Both the position numbers and the translations under genes were made by a program. A DNA stretch of 13,779 nucleotides from Spirogloea muscicola (taxonomy: Eukaryota; Streptophyta; Zygnematophyceae; Spirogloeales; Spirogloeaceae), in assembly GCA_009602725.1 (NCBI GenBank), contig WELB01000138.1:170632-184410 (forward strand). The letters are read 5' to 3'. This document shows, piece by piece, positions 1 through 11,727 of the stretch. The notes under the pieces are model-generated. The model was given only the letters and a program-made list of their open reading frames with translations. It did not search any database and was not told the DNA's origin. Position 1 is the stretch's first letter, and each line of letters opens with the position of its first letter.

Positions 1-8
1 GGGCGGCG

Positions 9-258
9 TCAGAGGCTGCCGAGCGGCCAGACCTCGAGGGCGTCGGCGTCCTCCATGGCGAGCTCGTCGGGCGTGGCGGCGGCGGCGACGCGCACGCCGC
101 GGAACAGGAAGGCCACGGCGGACGCGTCGAGCTTCTCGCGGCGGCAGTAGACGTCCTGCAGCAGGCCCAGCTGCATGCGCCGCTTCATCTTGAAAAATAC
201 CTCGCCGCCGCGCCCGTCCCGCACCCGCAGCTGCACGTACACCGAGTCCCGTCCACCG

Positions 259-289
<31 letters not shown>

Positions 290-404
290 CGGGGGCTCTG
301 ACGCCGCAGCGGGCATGGCTGGTGGCAAGGCCCCCAGCAGGGCTCGCGCCGCCGCGCCGCACCAGCGGTTCCAGGTTCGATTGGCCGCCGCCGCAGCCAG
401 CCAT
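9..404 (-). CDS. SUMO-like ubiquitin-fold protein with polyglycine N-terminus and no visible C-terminal GG
   Basis: The reading frame from the ATG at 404 gives 131 residues. Residues about 54-126 resemble SUMO: a VYVQLRVRDGRGGEVFFKMK stretch, then QLGLLQDVYC, then AFLFRGVRV and the hallmark TPDELAMEDAD. SUMO is a small nuclear modifier that is conjugated to lysines through a C-terminal Gly-Gly after maturation. Here the protein ends in WPLGSL with TGA and has no diglycine, so as read it could not be conjugated in the normal way. The GAG|GTCTGG at the LEV codons could be a 5' splice site leading to a last exon outside the window. The N-terminus is unusual: a Gly-rich, low-complexity leader with 13 consecutive Gly (residues 39-51) encoded by a CGG tract. 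The start was chosen as the in-frame ATG that does not overlap DIM1. An upstream in-frame ATG at 617 would overlap DIM1 exon 1. The SUMO-family fold is fairly sure; function as a conjugated modifier is doubtful. Confidence 0.75.
256..290. repeat. CCG/CGG trinucleotide tract
   Basis: A near-pure CCG repeat on the plus strand (GGC on minus), inside the SUMO-like reading frame, where it encodes the polyglycine run. Such tracts are prone to length change. Confidence 0.9.
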
Positions 405-2942
<2,538 letters not shown>

Positions 2943-3674
2943 CAATGGCACCTGAAAATTCGAAGCTGCAGTCACCAATGCAATATTACGCCCGTCTTGC
3001 TTTCCCTGCATGTCTGGTCTGGCAAGCTCTGCAAACTTCACTGGTTGGAATTGCAGTAGCCATGAAAGAGGATTGGCTGCTAAATAAGGATTCGCCACAA
3101 TCGGCCGTCGATTACCTGCAAAAAGCATACGTGGCCACAGCAGACTAGCCTCAAACCTGGTCAGCAATGAACAGTCATATGAGGTAAGGAGATAAACATC
3201 AGGCAGAGAGAGATATCCCGGTGCGGAGCCACAAGTAGCTTGCAAGATCCAGCCGTCACCATGAACATGCTTCAGAACAGGCTTCAGAAGCAAGTGCAAG
3301 GGCCGGCACACTGATTGAGAGGATGCACCGAACCAGGAGTAGTTCGCCCTTGGATTTTACCGCACCGCACCTGCAGCTTCTGGCTGCTGGGCTTGCATGT
3401 CGCATCAGTGACCTGGGATGCAAGTCCGGTCACTGCCTCGCACAATGCATGCCTAGCTACAGCATCAGATTCCAACGTCTTTCATTGATTGCTCGTGGAC
3501 AGCATTACAGCAGGGAGGCCTATGATGACAGCCTTCAAGCCAGGCATTCGACATATAGTCAATGGTAGCTATTGCAATAAAATGATCATTGTTGAGCCCT
3601 GGAAACCCTGAGCCCTAATAAGCGAACACACATAACCACCTCGCAAGGTGACAGCTTGCTATTTGAACAATTCT
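2943..3674. other. Non-coding gap between convergent DIM1 and DP-like gene
   Basis: 732 bp between the two stop codons, presumably holding both 3' UTRs. Short reading frames here show no recognisable protein. An AATAAA lies at 3576-3581 on the plus strand, far from the DIM1 stop, so I do not rely on it as a polyadenylation signal. A weak telomere-like C-rich stretch (CCCTGGAAACCCTGAGCCCT) lies at about 3597-3616. Confidence 0.6.
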
Positions 3675-6298
3675 TTACGTGGGCGACACTGGCAGGGGCC
3701 CTCCTGAACGCCAGTAGTCCGTGACCAATCCAATCACTTGCAGGTGATCAAATAAGTGAAAGTCGCCATCCAGTCCTATGTCCACTCTGTTGGCAGTTCT
3801 CTCATGCGTGTCAATGTTTACTTTGCTGCAGCCATGCCAACAGTTGAAAATTGTCATCAAGGCTTGTAATTCTTGGTGACAGATTATTATGTACATAATG
3901 GGCAATAGGCATGCACTACTGAGCATTGCACATTGTCTTGCAGGTATCACATGCTTGCCAAATTGCAGACATGGCAAGCTGATGCGTTGGCAAGACACAC
4001 ACTTCTCTCGGTGTGTAGCAGCAATGATTAATGGCTGAAAAGCTTGGGCAATAGACTCGCGCTCATTGTGCAGTCCATTAATCACTACTGCACTCTCTAC
4101 CAGCAGCACTGAGAAAGCTGCTCATGCATGTTGCAAGTCTTTGAATTCTTCCTATGTGGTCTATCTGTTTTGTCGGACTTACACATCTACAGTGGACTCC
4201 AATGAGATGCACCAATGGTTTGTTGTTTACTTTGGCAATTCAATAATACCAGTCAAACACATGCATGCACGTTTGAAGAGATGCCATTTGGCAAGGCCTT
4301 CCATGAGCACGCAGGCTGTGAGGGGTCAACCTGCTGTATGCACCGATGTCTTGGTTGCACTTCCTGCTCTGGAGCGATTCCGTGATATAAGTCGCTTGAT
4401 GCTCATGACCTGGCAAGTTCAGGCGCAGCTTCCTCAAGCAGAGTCATACATCCACAAATAAGGAGAGTGCATCTCCGACAAAGGCGAGGATCAACTGTTG
4501 TCTTACTTCCTCAGACATGGAATGCATCTGACCACACAGGTGATGGAACCCCTGCGTGTGACATTCCTGTGGGCCTATATGTACATCTCGGCTGTAGTCA
4601 ACAAGATGGACAACACTGGAAGCACCAGCTACAAGTACCACACAGAACACCAGAGAGAATGAAGAATACCTTCTCGGTTTCACGACGAAGCTGCTGTGTT
4701 TTGCTGGCAATCCTTACACGGATACAGGCCAGAGCTTGCTGCAGAATAGCTCAACTCACTGAAGTTCGAAAGGAGTTCATACGATAATAGCAGCTCATAC
4801 ACATTGATCTTGATATTCACAGATGCTGGAGACAGAGTCCATGCTAGTGGGCAGCCTTTGTGGATGCTGATCAAGAGCACAAGGTTCCTGCACTAGCAGA
4901 CGTTGATGACATGAAACAGAAGCCCACCTGCAGTGCTGCTTGATGAAAGCCTTGATTATCTGCTTGCCGCAGGACCATTGTCTTGGTGGAGCATACCCCA
5001 AGCCAGCTGCATCATATTAAAGAGTAAAGAGTGTACAGTGCTGCTTTCAAGCACATGGCAAGCTGATCAGTGCCAATTTGCAACAAACAAGATATAAAGA
5101 AAAACACACAGCCATCTCCCTTACTCGAACGGTTGGAGTAATACGAGGGTGACTCAGCAGTCAATAAGCAAGTACAAATGCAAGCCACCTTATCTCGGCC
5201 AGTCCTCTCGCCTCTTTTGCAAGGTGCTGACCGCGGGGGAACATCCTCTTCTCAGTGGCCTCTCCAATAACGACAAGGCCTCCTACTTTGGGCTCTTTCA
5301 GTCCTACTACGCCACTTCGAGCAAGTAGACCTGTGATCAGCCATGAAAGGTAGCTGAACCTTAAATGTACAGGTTACTGCACGCTTCAATTTCTGGATCA
5401 TCGTGATGTACTGAGACATTTCAGGCTTCCCAGCAAGAGTGATTGGACCCCTACTGCACCCTCACCTGCCCCTTGAAGAACGTTAACAACGTCATATACT
5501 CGCCTGGCAGGACTCTTACGTGTGGACTGCATCATTGAGATGTGCAGCACAATGCAGATGTATAAGGTCTGTAATGAGCTGAGAGGCACTTATGCTCACA
5601 GCATAGAAGTGTAGCACCTCTCGTACTTGACTACACAGTAACAAGATGCCACTTTGTACGAGGAGTGCTAAGATGCTCCTCTGCTGTCGGGGCATGGTTG
5701 AGCAAGTTCGGGTTCTTCATTGCGAGTGTCAGGTAGCATCTGGCTAGCAGAATCTACAAGTGACTGCTATCTTACCACTGACTTCCATTCCATTGTGATC
5801 TCGTCCTTGACCTGTTCACTATGAACAGTAGATGAGATATATAGCCAAGGTAAAGTGCCCGGTCTCTATGCAGACATGCAATAGTACTAAGGTTTACAAT
5901 GTAGAGCTTGCTTTCTTTGCTGCATGCAAGCTGCTGTTAAAGGCAGCGGCTAACTATCGAAGCTCACTGATACGTGTCATCCACAGACTTTCACAAGCAT
6001 ACAATCTGAATTTGAAGCAAAGAGTGAAATTCTCTAGCCGCACCTTGAGCAGGTTGATTGGATCTCCCGAAGCTACGCATAGTTTGTGGAGAAGAAGCTG
6101 TGTCAGATCCTTCAGAAGATGCACCTCCATGCGGCGCCGCTTGCGACCTGCCTCAACTGGCGATGCACATCCTTGTCTTGTAGGCGACTCCGGCGACCTG
6201 TCAGGTCTGACACTGCAGCAGATGGCCACGTCCGCTGGTGGCGGAACCTTCTTGCAAACGCCAGGAGGCCGAGGCTGCTGGTGCGTCGAGCTCGCCAT
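3675..6298 (-). CDS. Divergent DP-like (E2F/DP family) winged-helix transcription factor, multi-exon
   Basis: Reconstructed on the minus strand from short exons whose GT-AG borders and phases agree: 6298..6044, 5811..5776, 5526..5466, 5330..5189, 5006..4928, then an unresolved part, then 4087..4003 and 3825..3675 (TAA). Exon 1 (85 codons, ATG at 6298) has SP motifs, a basic GRKRRR stretch like a nuclear signal, and a helix LLKDLTQLLLHKL. The next gives VKDEITMEWKS, aligning with the DP helix EVADELVAEF. The third has RRVYDVVNVLQGAG, matching the DNA-contact RRxYD and NVL of E2F/DP. Exons 4-5 join to give EISWLG, at the place of DP KEIRWxG. Coiled-coil pieces probably include QLRRETEK (4693..4670) and MHSMSEE (from 4527), which would match the DP dimerisation helix. 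The last two exons give QPLIIAATHREN and VNIDTHERTANRVDIGLDGD, similar to the DP pattern PFIIVNTSKKTVIDCSIS. DP proteins pair with E2F to control S-phase genes. The E2F/DP fold is fairly well supported by the RRxYD exon; DP rather than E2F is my inference; the exons at 4927-4088 are uncertain. Confidence 0.55.
4088..4927 (-). other. Unresolved exon/intron stretch of the DP-like gene
   Basis: The coding path must go from phase 0 at 4928 to phase 1 before 4087. Candidate pieces are a 24-base micro-exon at 4693..4670 (QLRRETEK, CAG before and GTATTC after) and one from 4527 (MHSMSEEVRQQLILAF, before a GTCGGA or at GTAAGA). Together they would make an amphipathic helix of the kind DP uses to bind E2F. 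A further piece ending at the CCAG|GTCATG near 4410 could supply the phase change. Transcript data are required. Confidence 0.3.
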
Positions 6299-6842
6299 GA
6301 CGTGAGACTGGGAGCTGATCGTAGCCTGCAGATCGATAATCAATCAATGTACTGCAGCTCCACGCGCACGTCTGCTCATGCGCCACCTGGCCACTCGTTA
6401 GCGGCGGCGACGGCGGAGACGGCGGCGTCGGCGGCGGCGGCGGCGGTGCAGGCCCTCGGGGCGCGGCCTGCAGTCAGACTCCATTTTCCTGCAGTGTCGC
6501 GGGGAGGCCTGCTGGATGAAACAATCCACTCATTCGCTTACTTGGAGAACGGGAGTATTGGATGCTGCAAGGTCCTTTATTGGGAAAGCGTCCTAACCGG
6601 TCGGACTGAAGAGAAATAATCTCTCGCATGTGTTGTTTAGTCACATGTGGTATTTAGACTGACTTGTGTATACTTCGAACATAGTCGACTCATTTCTGTC
6701 AATCTGCTTGTTTGGACCCCCCGTCCGCGGCAGGCGCGCCTGCATTCGCGCCGGAGCACGCGGCGGCGAGCTGCGGCGGCGGCAGCGGGCGAAGATGGTC
6801 ATGGGCGCCGGGGAGCCCGAGGGGCCGCCGGCGACGCCGGCC
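6299..6842. promoter_or_regulatory. Divergent intergenic region between DP-like gene and GGT
   Basis: About 540 bp between the two probable start codons, expected to hold both promoters and leaders. It contains a CGG-rich block at about 6401-6447. I found no clear TATA box and no TTTSSCGC-type E2F site on reading by eye. Short open frames run through it but show no homology I recognise. Confidence 0.45.
6401..6447. repeat. CGG-rich trinucleotide tract
   Basis: Interrupted CGG units (GCGGCGGCGACGGCGGAGAC and onwards, ending in GGCGGCGGCGGCGGT) in the DP-like/GGT divergent region. Confidence 0.8.
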
Positions 6843-9800
6843 ATGGCGCCANCGCCGGTCGCCGGTCTACGGCCTGCGCGGCGCCGTCGCATCGTCGCAG
6901 CCGCTCGCCTCCGCCGCCGGTGAGGCCTCAGCTTCCCGCTGCTAACTTTTGCTCAGCTCAGCTTGTCTGGCCTCCAGCGTCGCCGCCATAGCCATCCGCC
7001 GCTGCGGCTGTGCCGGGGATCGAGCTCCTCTGACGGGTGGGACATCCCGCTTGCGGCGGCGGCGGCGGCGGCGGCGGCGCAGGCCTCCGGATCCTGCAGG
7101 CCGGCGGCAACGCCGCGGATGTCGCCGTGGCCATGGCCGCCGCGCTCAACGTCACCGAGCCGTGCTCCACCGGCATCGGCGGCGACGCCTTTGCGCTGTG
7201 GTACGACGCCCAGCGCCGCACCGTGGAGAGCGTGCAGGGCAACGGCCGCAGCCCGGCAGGTCAGCTCGCAGCGCCATCGTCACCTGCTGGCAGCAGAATC
7301 GACGCGTTTTATTAAAATTCCTTCATCAAATGAGACGGTAGCTGTGTTAAACCAGTGGGATTCAGACAGGAGGGGAAGTCTCAGGTCTAGACAGAGGTTA
7401 TCGGCCCAGGCACGCCGTTAGCTAGCGCAGCTCAGCAAGCCTAGCGCGTGCCTTGTGGCCTGCTACGCCAACGTGCTACAACGCCAGCTTATATCAATGA
7501 TAGCGCTTAACGGCTACTGGAACTTATACTTATCGCCACGTGCCTCCAGGCACTTGTTCATGAGATGTCAATGCATGAGGTGGGGTTATTGCCTCATCAC
7601 AGCAGCTCCAGTTGTAATTGATTCCACCTGCCACTTGGCTGCTGACCAGCCCTGACGCTGGAGCTGGCCAAGGAGCGCGGGTGCAAGCACATGCTGCCGC
7701 CGCTGCACGCCCTCACCGTCACTGTCCCGGGAGCGGCGGCCGCCTGGGCGGACATCGTGGAGAAGTACGGGCGCCTCTCACTGGCGGAGGTCCTGCAGCC
7801 TGCGATCGAGCTTGCTGAGGTGCCAACCCAGGACATCCCCTTAGATTAAGACATAAGCGCCATGACATATATTTGCCAAGGTCTAAGAGATGAGTCATGA
7901 ATCTGGCTGCATCTTTGAGAGCTCGGAAGTTCAGCTAGGACGTCCAGATACAAGGCTGAATCATAGCACCCTGGAATCTAAGCACGGGATTTGTCCTAAG
8001 ATTTGATCCTTGCCAATAGAATAGAGGCTCTGGTAGTTGAACTCGTTTAGCATGCTGGCCGCGAATCTGAGCTAATGCCTTGCCAATGGCTGCGAAGGGC
8101 GGCTATCCGGTGTCGCCAGTCACGGCAGCGCAGTGGGAGCTCGGCATCCCTCAGCTGCTGCAGGTGAGGCACAATGCTCAACTGAGATTTCGTAGTACGA
8201 AGCGACCCCCCACCTCTGAAGGATGATGCACCCACTTCAGATCGCGTTGAGAGGTCCTATAGGAAATCCAGAGCTGCAAGGTGCACCTTCTTTTTCATTC
8301 AAGTCACAGCTGGTCCAGTTCATGTGGAAGCACAAGTGGACCCTGGCGTATGCGTGGGTCTACTCATTACTGTAGGCACCGGGGTTCCACTAAGGCTGCA
8401 GCTATTGCAGCACAAGATCTCAAATGGCTCTTCCGGGTGTTTAGGAGGACAATTGGTGCTAAGGGGCAACATATCACAACAAAATGCTGCGCTGAAGTCT
8501 GGGCCTTTACGTCTGCTCAGGGTGGCCCTCATGCAGGCGACATGCTGTACGAGGGCACGCGCGCCCCGCGCGCCGGCGAGGTGATGCGCCTTCCCCTGCT
8601 CGCGAAGACCTTCCGAGCGCTCGCCGTCGAGGGCAAGGCCGGCTTCTACGAGGGCCGTGTGGCAGCGGCCATCGTGGAGGCCGTCCAGGCGCTCGGAGGT
8701 GTGCTGGCGCTGGAGGACCTTGCTGCCCACCGCACAGCTTTTGAGGCGCCCATTTGCTCAACATATCGCGGCCTGCGTGTCTGGGAGGTACCCCCACCCA
8801 CGCAGGGCATTGCGGCCCTCGAGGCCCTCAACATCATGGAGGTGAGGGGTCAGGACCTTGGTCCATGACTCTATAGGCTTAGCCAGAAATTGAAGCATAC
8901 TGAGCCCTTCGCATGGAGCTCGTGCCTAGCTCGGGAAAGCAAAGGCTGAAAGCAGTTGGTATCAGTTTGTATGCTTTCATAGTATGGTCATTTTGGGGAT
9001 GATAGAGCCTGGAGCGTCATTTGCAAGTCAAAGCAGACTTTTGACTAAGACCCAGAAAACATGGATTGCAGCCTGAAGTAGACAATAAGACTGTACAGGG
9101 GTTTCCAGACAATGACTTGTAAACTGAGGCCTGTTGTAAATTGGACGATGCCCAAGCAGAATACCTCATGTTTGTAGGCGTCTAGCGCTGACACGGGTCA
9201 CGGGCTACGCTGCAGGCATATGGGGATGTGGGCAAGCTGCCGAGAGGCTCGCCTGAGTACCTTCACATTGCAATCGAGGCAATGCGGATGGCCTTTGCTG
9301 ACTCCCTCACGCACGTCGCTGATCCCTTCCATGCGCCCTGCCCAACTGATGACCTCCTTTCGAAGGTGTGAGCCTCTTGAAGAAGTCTACAAAAGCAATT
9401 AGCGATAAGTAATGGTAACGAAGAGACTAGTGATGAGTATCATGGTCTACAGTACACTATCAGATATCTCACGCTTCCCCTGATGCTAGTGATCCTGTAC
9501 TCAGCGCAGGAGTACGCAGCGTCCAGGGCCAAGCTGATCCAGACCAAGCTGTCTGTGGCCATTGAAGCGGGCCTGCCCACGCGCCCGGGGGGCGCCGACA
9601 CGGTCTACTTTGCAGTGGTCGACAGTGAAGGCAGTGGGTGCTCAATGATCAACTCCAATTACTGGGGCTTTGGGACGGGCATCATCCCAGCCGGCTGTGG
9701 CTTCACACTTCAGAACCGTGGCCACAGCTTCTCACTCGATGTAGGGCATCCCAACTGTGTTGGGCCACGGAAGCGGCCATACCACACGATCATGCCGGGG

Positions 9801-10461
9801 CTTACCACCACATCTGCGCCAGCGTCGGAACAGGCTGCTGCTGGGAATACTGAAGATGGCCATCAGAGAACCCTCAAGGGCGGCGATGCAGGCGACCTTC
9901 ACAGCGTCTTTGGTGTCATGGGGGGCTTCATGCAGCCCCAGGGGCATATGCAGGTTGACCAACAGCTCAAGGTTTCGGGTGTGGTTTGATGAACTTATCA
10001 CTAAGACTGTCATTGCCAAGTCACCATTCTTGCTCCATTTTGTGCCACTTCTCTGGCTTTGTGATGAAGATCCCTACTGCGCACTACATCAAGGGCTCAT
10101 TTCTTGCACACAATGACATGGACATTGTATCCTGAGACAGGTCATCAGCAACCTGGTGGACTTTGGCCTCGACCCACAGGCGGCGCTGGATGCGCCGCGC
10201 TTCTGCATTGGTGGCCTCCCATGCTTAGAGGCAGGCCATGGGCCGCACCCAGTCGCCACATCCTTTTTCTACCTTGAGGACGGGCCCAATCGGGCAGCAG
10301 TTGCTGATGCTCTTCGAGCAATGGGCCACCGTGTGGAGCTCGCGACGGGTGCTGCCCGTGTCCACTTTGGTCGTGGCCAGGTCATCCTGCGAAACCCTAA
10401 CACTGGCGTACTGTGCGCCGGTTCCGATCCTCGCGCAGACGGCTGTGCCATGGCCTGGTGA
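6843..10461 (+). CDS. Gamma-glutamyltransferase/glutathione hydrolase-like (YwrD/fungal type), eight exons
   Basis: Ntn-hydrolase that transfers or hydrolyses gamma-glutamyl groups, for example from glutathione, and self-cleaves at a Thr that becomes the N-terminal nucleophile of the small subunit. Exons: about 6843..6919, 7083..7259, 7650..7819, 8098..8163, 8521..8841, 9216..9365, 9510..9953, 10141..10461; all GT-AG with matching phases. Order of motifs: [86 protein letters not shown], the cleavage site [11 protein letters not shown] with Thr at 9600-9602 (about residue 351), [54 protein letters not shown]. These are typical of the YwrD-like branch. Length is about 574 residues. Oddities: Val follows the nucleophile where many family members have Thr; about 30 extra Ser/Ala/Gly-rich residues lie between HTIMPG and FGVMGG; and an N at 6852 breaks the frame at the start. 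The family is certain; the start codon is not. Confidence 0.92.
6852..6852 (+). other. Ambiguous base (N) at the GGT start, probable extra base
   Basis: The ATGs at 6795, 6801 and 6843 lie in a frame one base off from the conserved [13 protein letters not shown] segment. If the N is dropped, the ATG at 6843 reads [18 protein letters not shown], which looks like a normal start for this subfamily. The other possibility is the in-frame ATG at 6712, which gives a low-complexity leader. Confidence 0.6.
7053..7080. repeat. CGG tract abutting the acceptor of GGT intron 1
   Basis: An uninterrupted run of GCG/GGC units ends directly at the GCGCAG acceptor (7077-7082). The 3' end of the intron therefore has no pyrimidine tract. 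An ATG at 7037 is in frame through this tract into exon 2, giving a possible alternative polyglycine N-terminus. Confidence 0.85.
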
Positions 10462-10532
10462 TGCGGCCGTGACAGCAAGCCCCTTATTCTTCCTGCTCTT
10501 TTCTCAAGAAGCTGGGGATAAGCATCAGTTTT

Positions 10533-10549
10533 TGGGACTAGTTGTCCCA
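10533..10549. repeat. Small inverted repeat in GGT 3' flank
   Basis: TGGGAC (10533-10538) and GTCCCA (10544-10549) around a 5-base loop, about 70 bases after the GGT stop. It could form a hairpin in the 3' UTR. Short enough to be chance. Confidence 0.4.
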
Positions 10550-10783
10550 GAGATTTCTATAGACGTGAGTCTCAAGCAGCAGTAATGCTGCTCGACACAG
10601 AAGAGCAACAGAGCATATTTCTCTTTAGAGTACACACCCTCGTCTAAGATCGTGATGCAGGTATGGCTGGTACCTTGACGCTTATTGTGAGCTCAATTAG
10701 CTTACAAGAAGACTTCGTCTACTTTACCTAAGATACTAGATCTAAAACTTAGATACCGTCTCAAGCCATTGCAGAGGGTGTCA

Positions 10784-10808
10784 TTCTGCAACTAAAATTG
10801 TTGCAGAA
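10784..10808. repeat. Perfect 9-bp inverted repeat
   Basis: TTCTGCAAC (10784-10792) and GTTGCAGAA (10800-10808) with a 7-base AT-rich spacer. It could be a hairpin or a palindromic binding site. It lies between convergent genes, with no gene start nearby. Confidence 0.55.
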
Positions 10809-11006
10809 AGCATCTGCTGAGAAACTCCGGTTGACGAGGAGGCTCGATCAACCAGGAGTACGTCTTTGTGAAGCTGTAGCTTTGCAAGCCCAGCTGTATA
10901 CAAGTCGAGCTGATGGGCTTAATTAGCAAACGGTTGGCAGATGCTTGCTGTCTGTTGGAAGCCGATAACCGTTGCGCATTTACCAGACTTTCCGCATGTG
11001 CGCATG

Positions 11007-11019
11007 CACGTGGCACGTG
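11007..11019. promoter_or_regulatory. Tandem CACGTG (G-box/E-box) motifs
   Basis: Two CACGTG hexamers, each followed by G, spaced 7 bases apart (11007-11012 and 11014-11019). In plants such sites bind bHLH and bZIP factors. No start codon of a recognised gene lies downstream, so function is unproven. Confidence 0.3.
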
Positions 11020-11727
11020 GCATTCCAGCTGCCCAGTCACCGTCTATTCATGCAGAGGATCTGCCTAGAGATCCAATAATCAACAAATGATGACGAGGCT
11101 TTCCCGGAGGACAGCTCTTCCAGTGGGGGCGTTGGCTGTGGGCTGTGGGCTGCAAGAGAAGGCCACACGCCGGCACCCCTTAACTGCATTGACTCGAGGA
11201 TGTCATTTGTCAAGGCCAGAAAGCAAGGGCACTAGTGGTGTTAACACCGCCACTTTGAGCATGGCTTCCTTTGCAATCACTGCCTTCGCAAACCACCCTT
11301 CAGCTGTGCTTTCGCCCTGTTAGTTTAGCCCCTCTTAGCCTAGGGCTTCGCTTTCTTACCCCCAATAGGATGAAAGGCATTCTACCTGAGGGGTGTACTG
11401 CTGCGGCTTGGCCTACATTTCATCTCATGCGCAGCGCAAGCGCCTTCTCTCTTTGCATACCATGGGTACCGGAGACCCGCCACCTGCTGGTGACAGCTAG
11501 GCCTCTTTTGCTACATTGACCAGTCGCCACTTGATATTTCTAACGCTTGCTGACAGGCAGTAATGGCATATAAGGTCCCAATACGTGGAGCTTGCAGATT
11601 AGATGCACCATTGATTTTCACGGAGACTTTGGAGTAGTATTTATACAACTATACAGAGTACAAATACTTAAAGACACAGAAGGGCTGAGCCATTGGCCTA
11701 TGGAGTGAAGGAGCGGAGGATTGGAGG

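Larger units (their letters stand above)
10462..11727. other. Non-coding gap between convergent GGT and KIN17
   Basis: 1266 bp between the two stop codons. Short reading frames on both strands show no recognisable domain or codon pattern. It contains two small inverted repeats and a pair of CACGTG motifs, listed separately. No tRNA or rRNA was seen. Confidence 0.6.

Noticed and set aside
4066-4787. Forward-strand open frames of 131 and 106 codons
   Set aside because: No recognisable domain, and they lie opposite probable DP-like exons and introns.
5398-5589. Single-exon small protein containing RRVYDVVNVL
   Set aside because: The match stops exactly at a GTGAGG donor and resumes in phase after the next acceptor, so it is an exon of the larger DP-like gene.
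10792-11323. Open frames of 82 and 78 codons between GGT and KIN17
   Set aside because: Composition looks random, with no domain, no splice-supported extension and no conserved motif.
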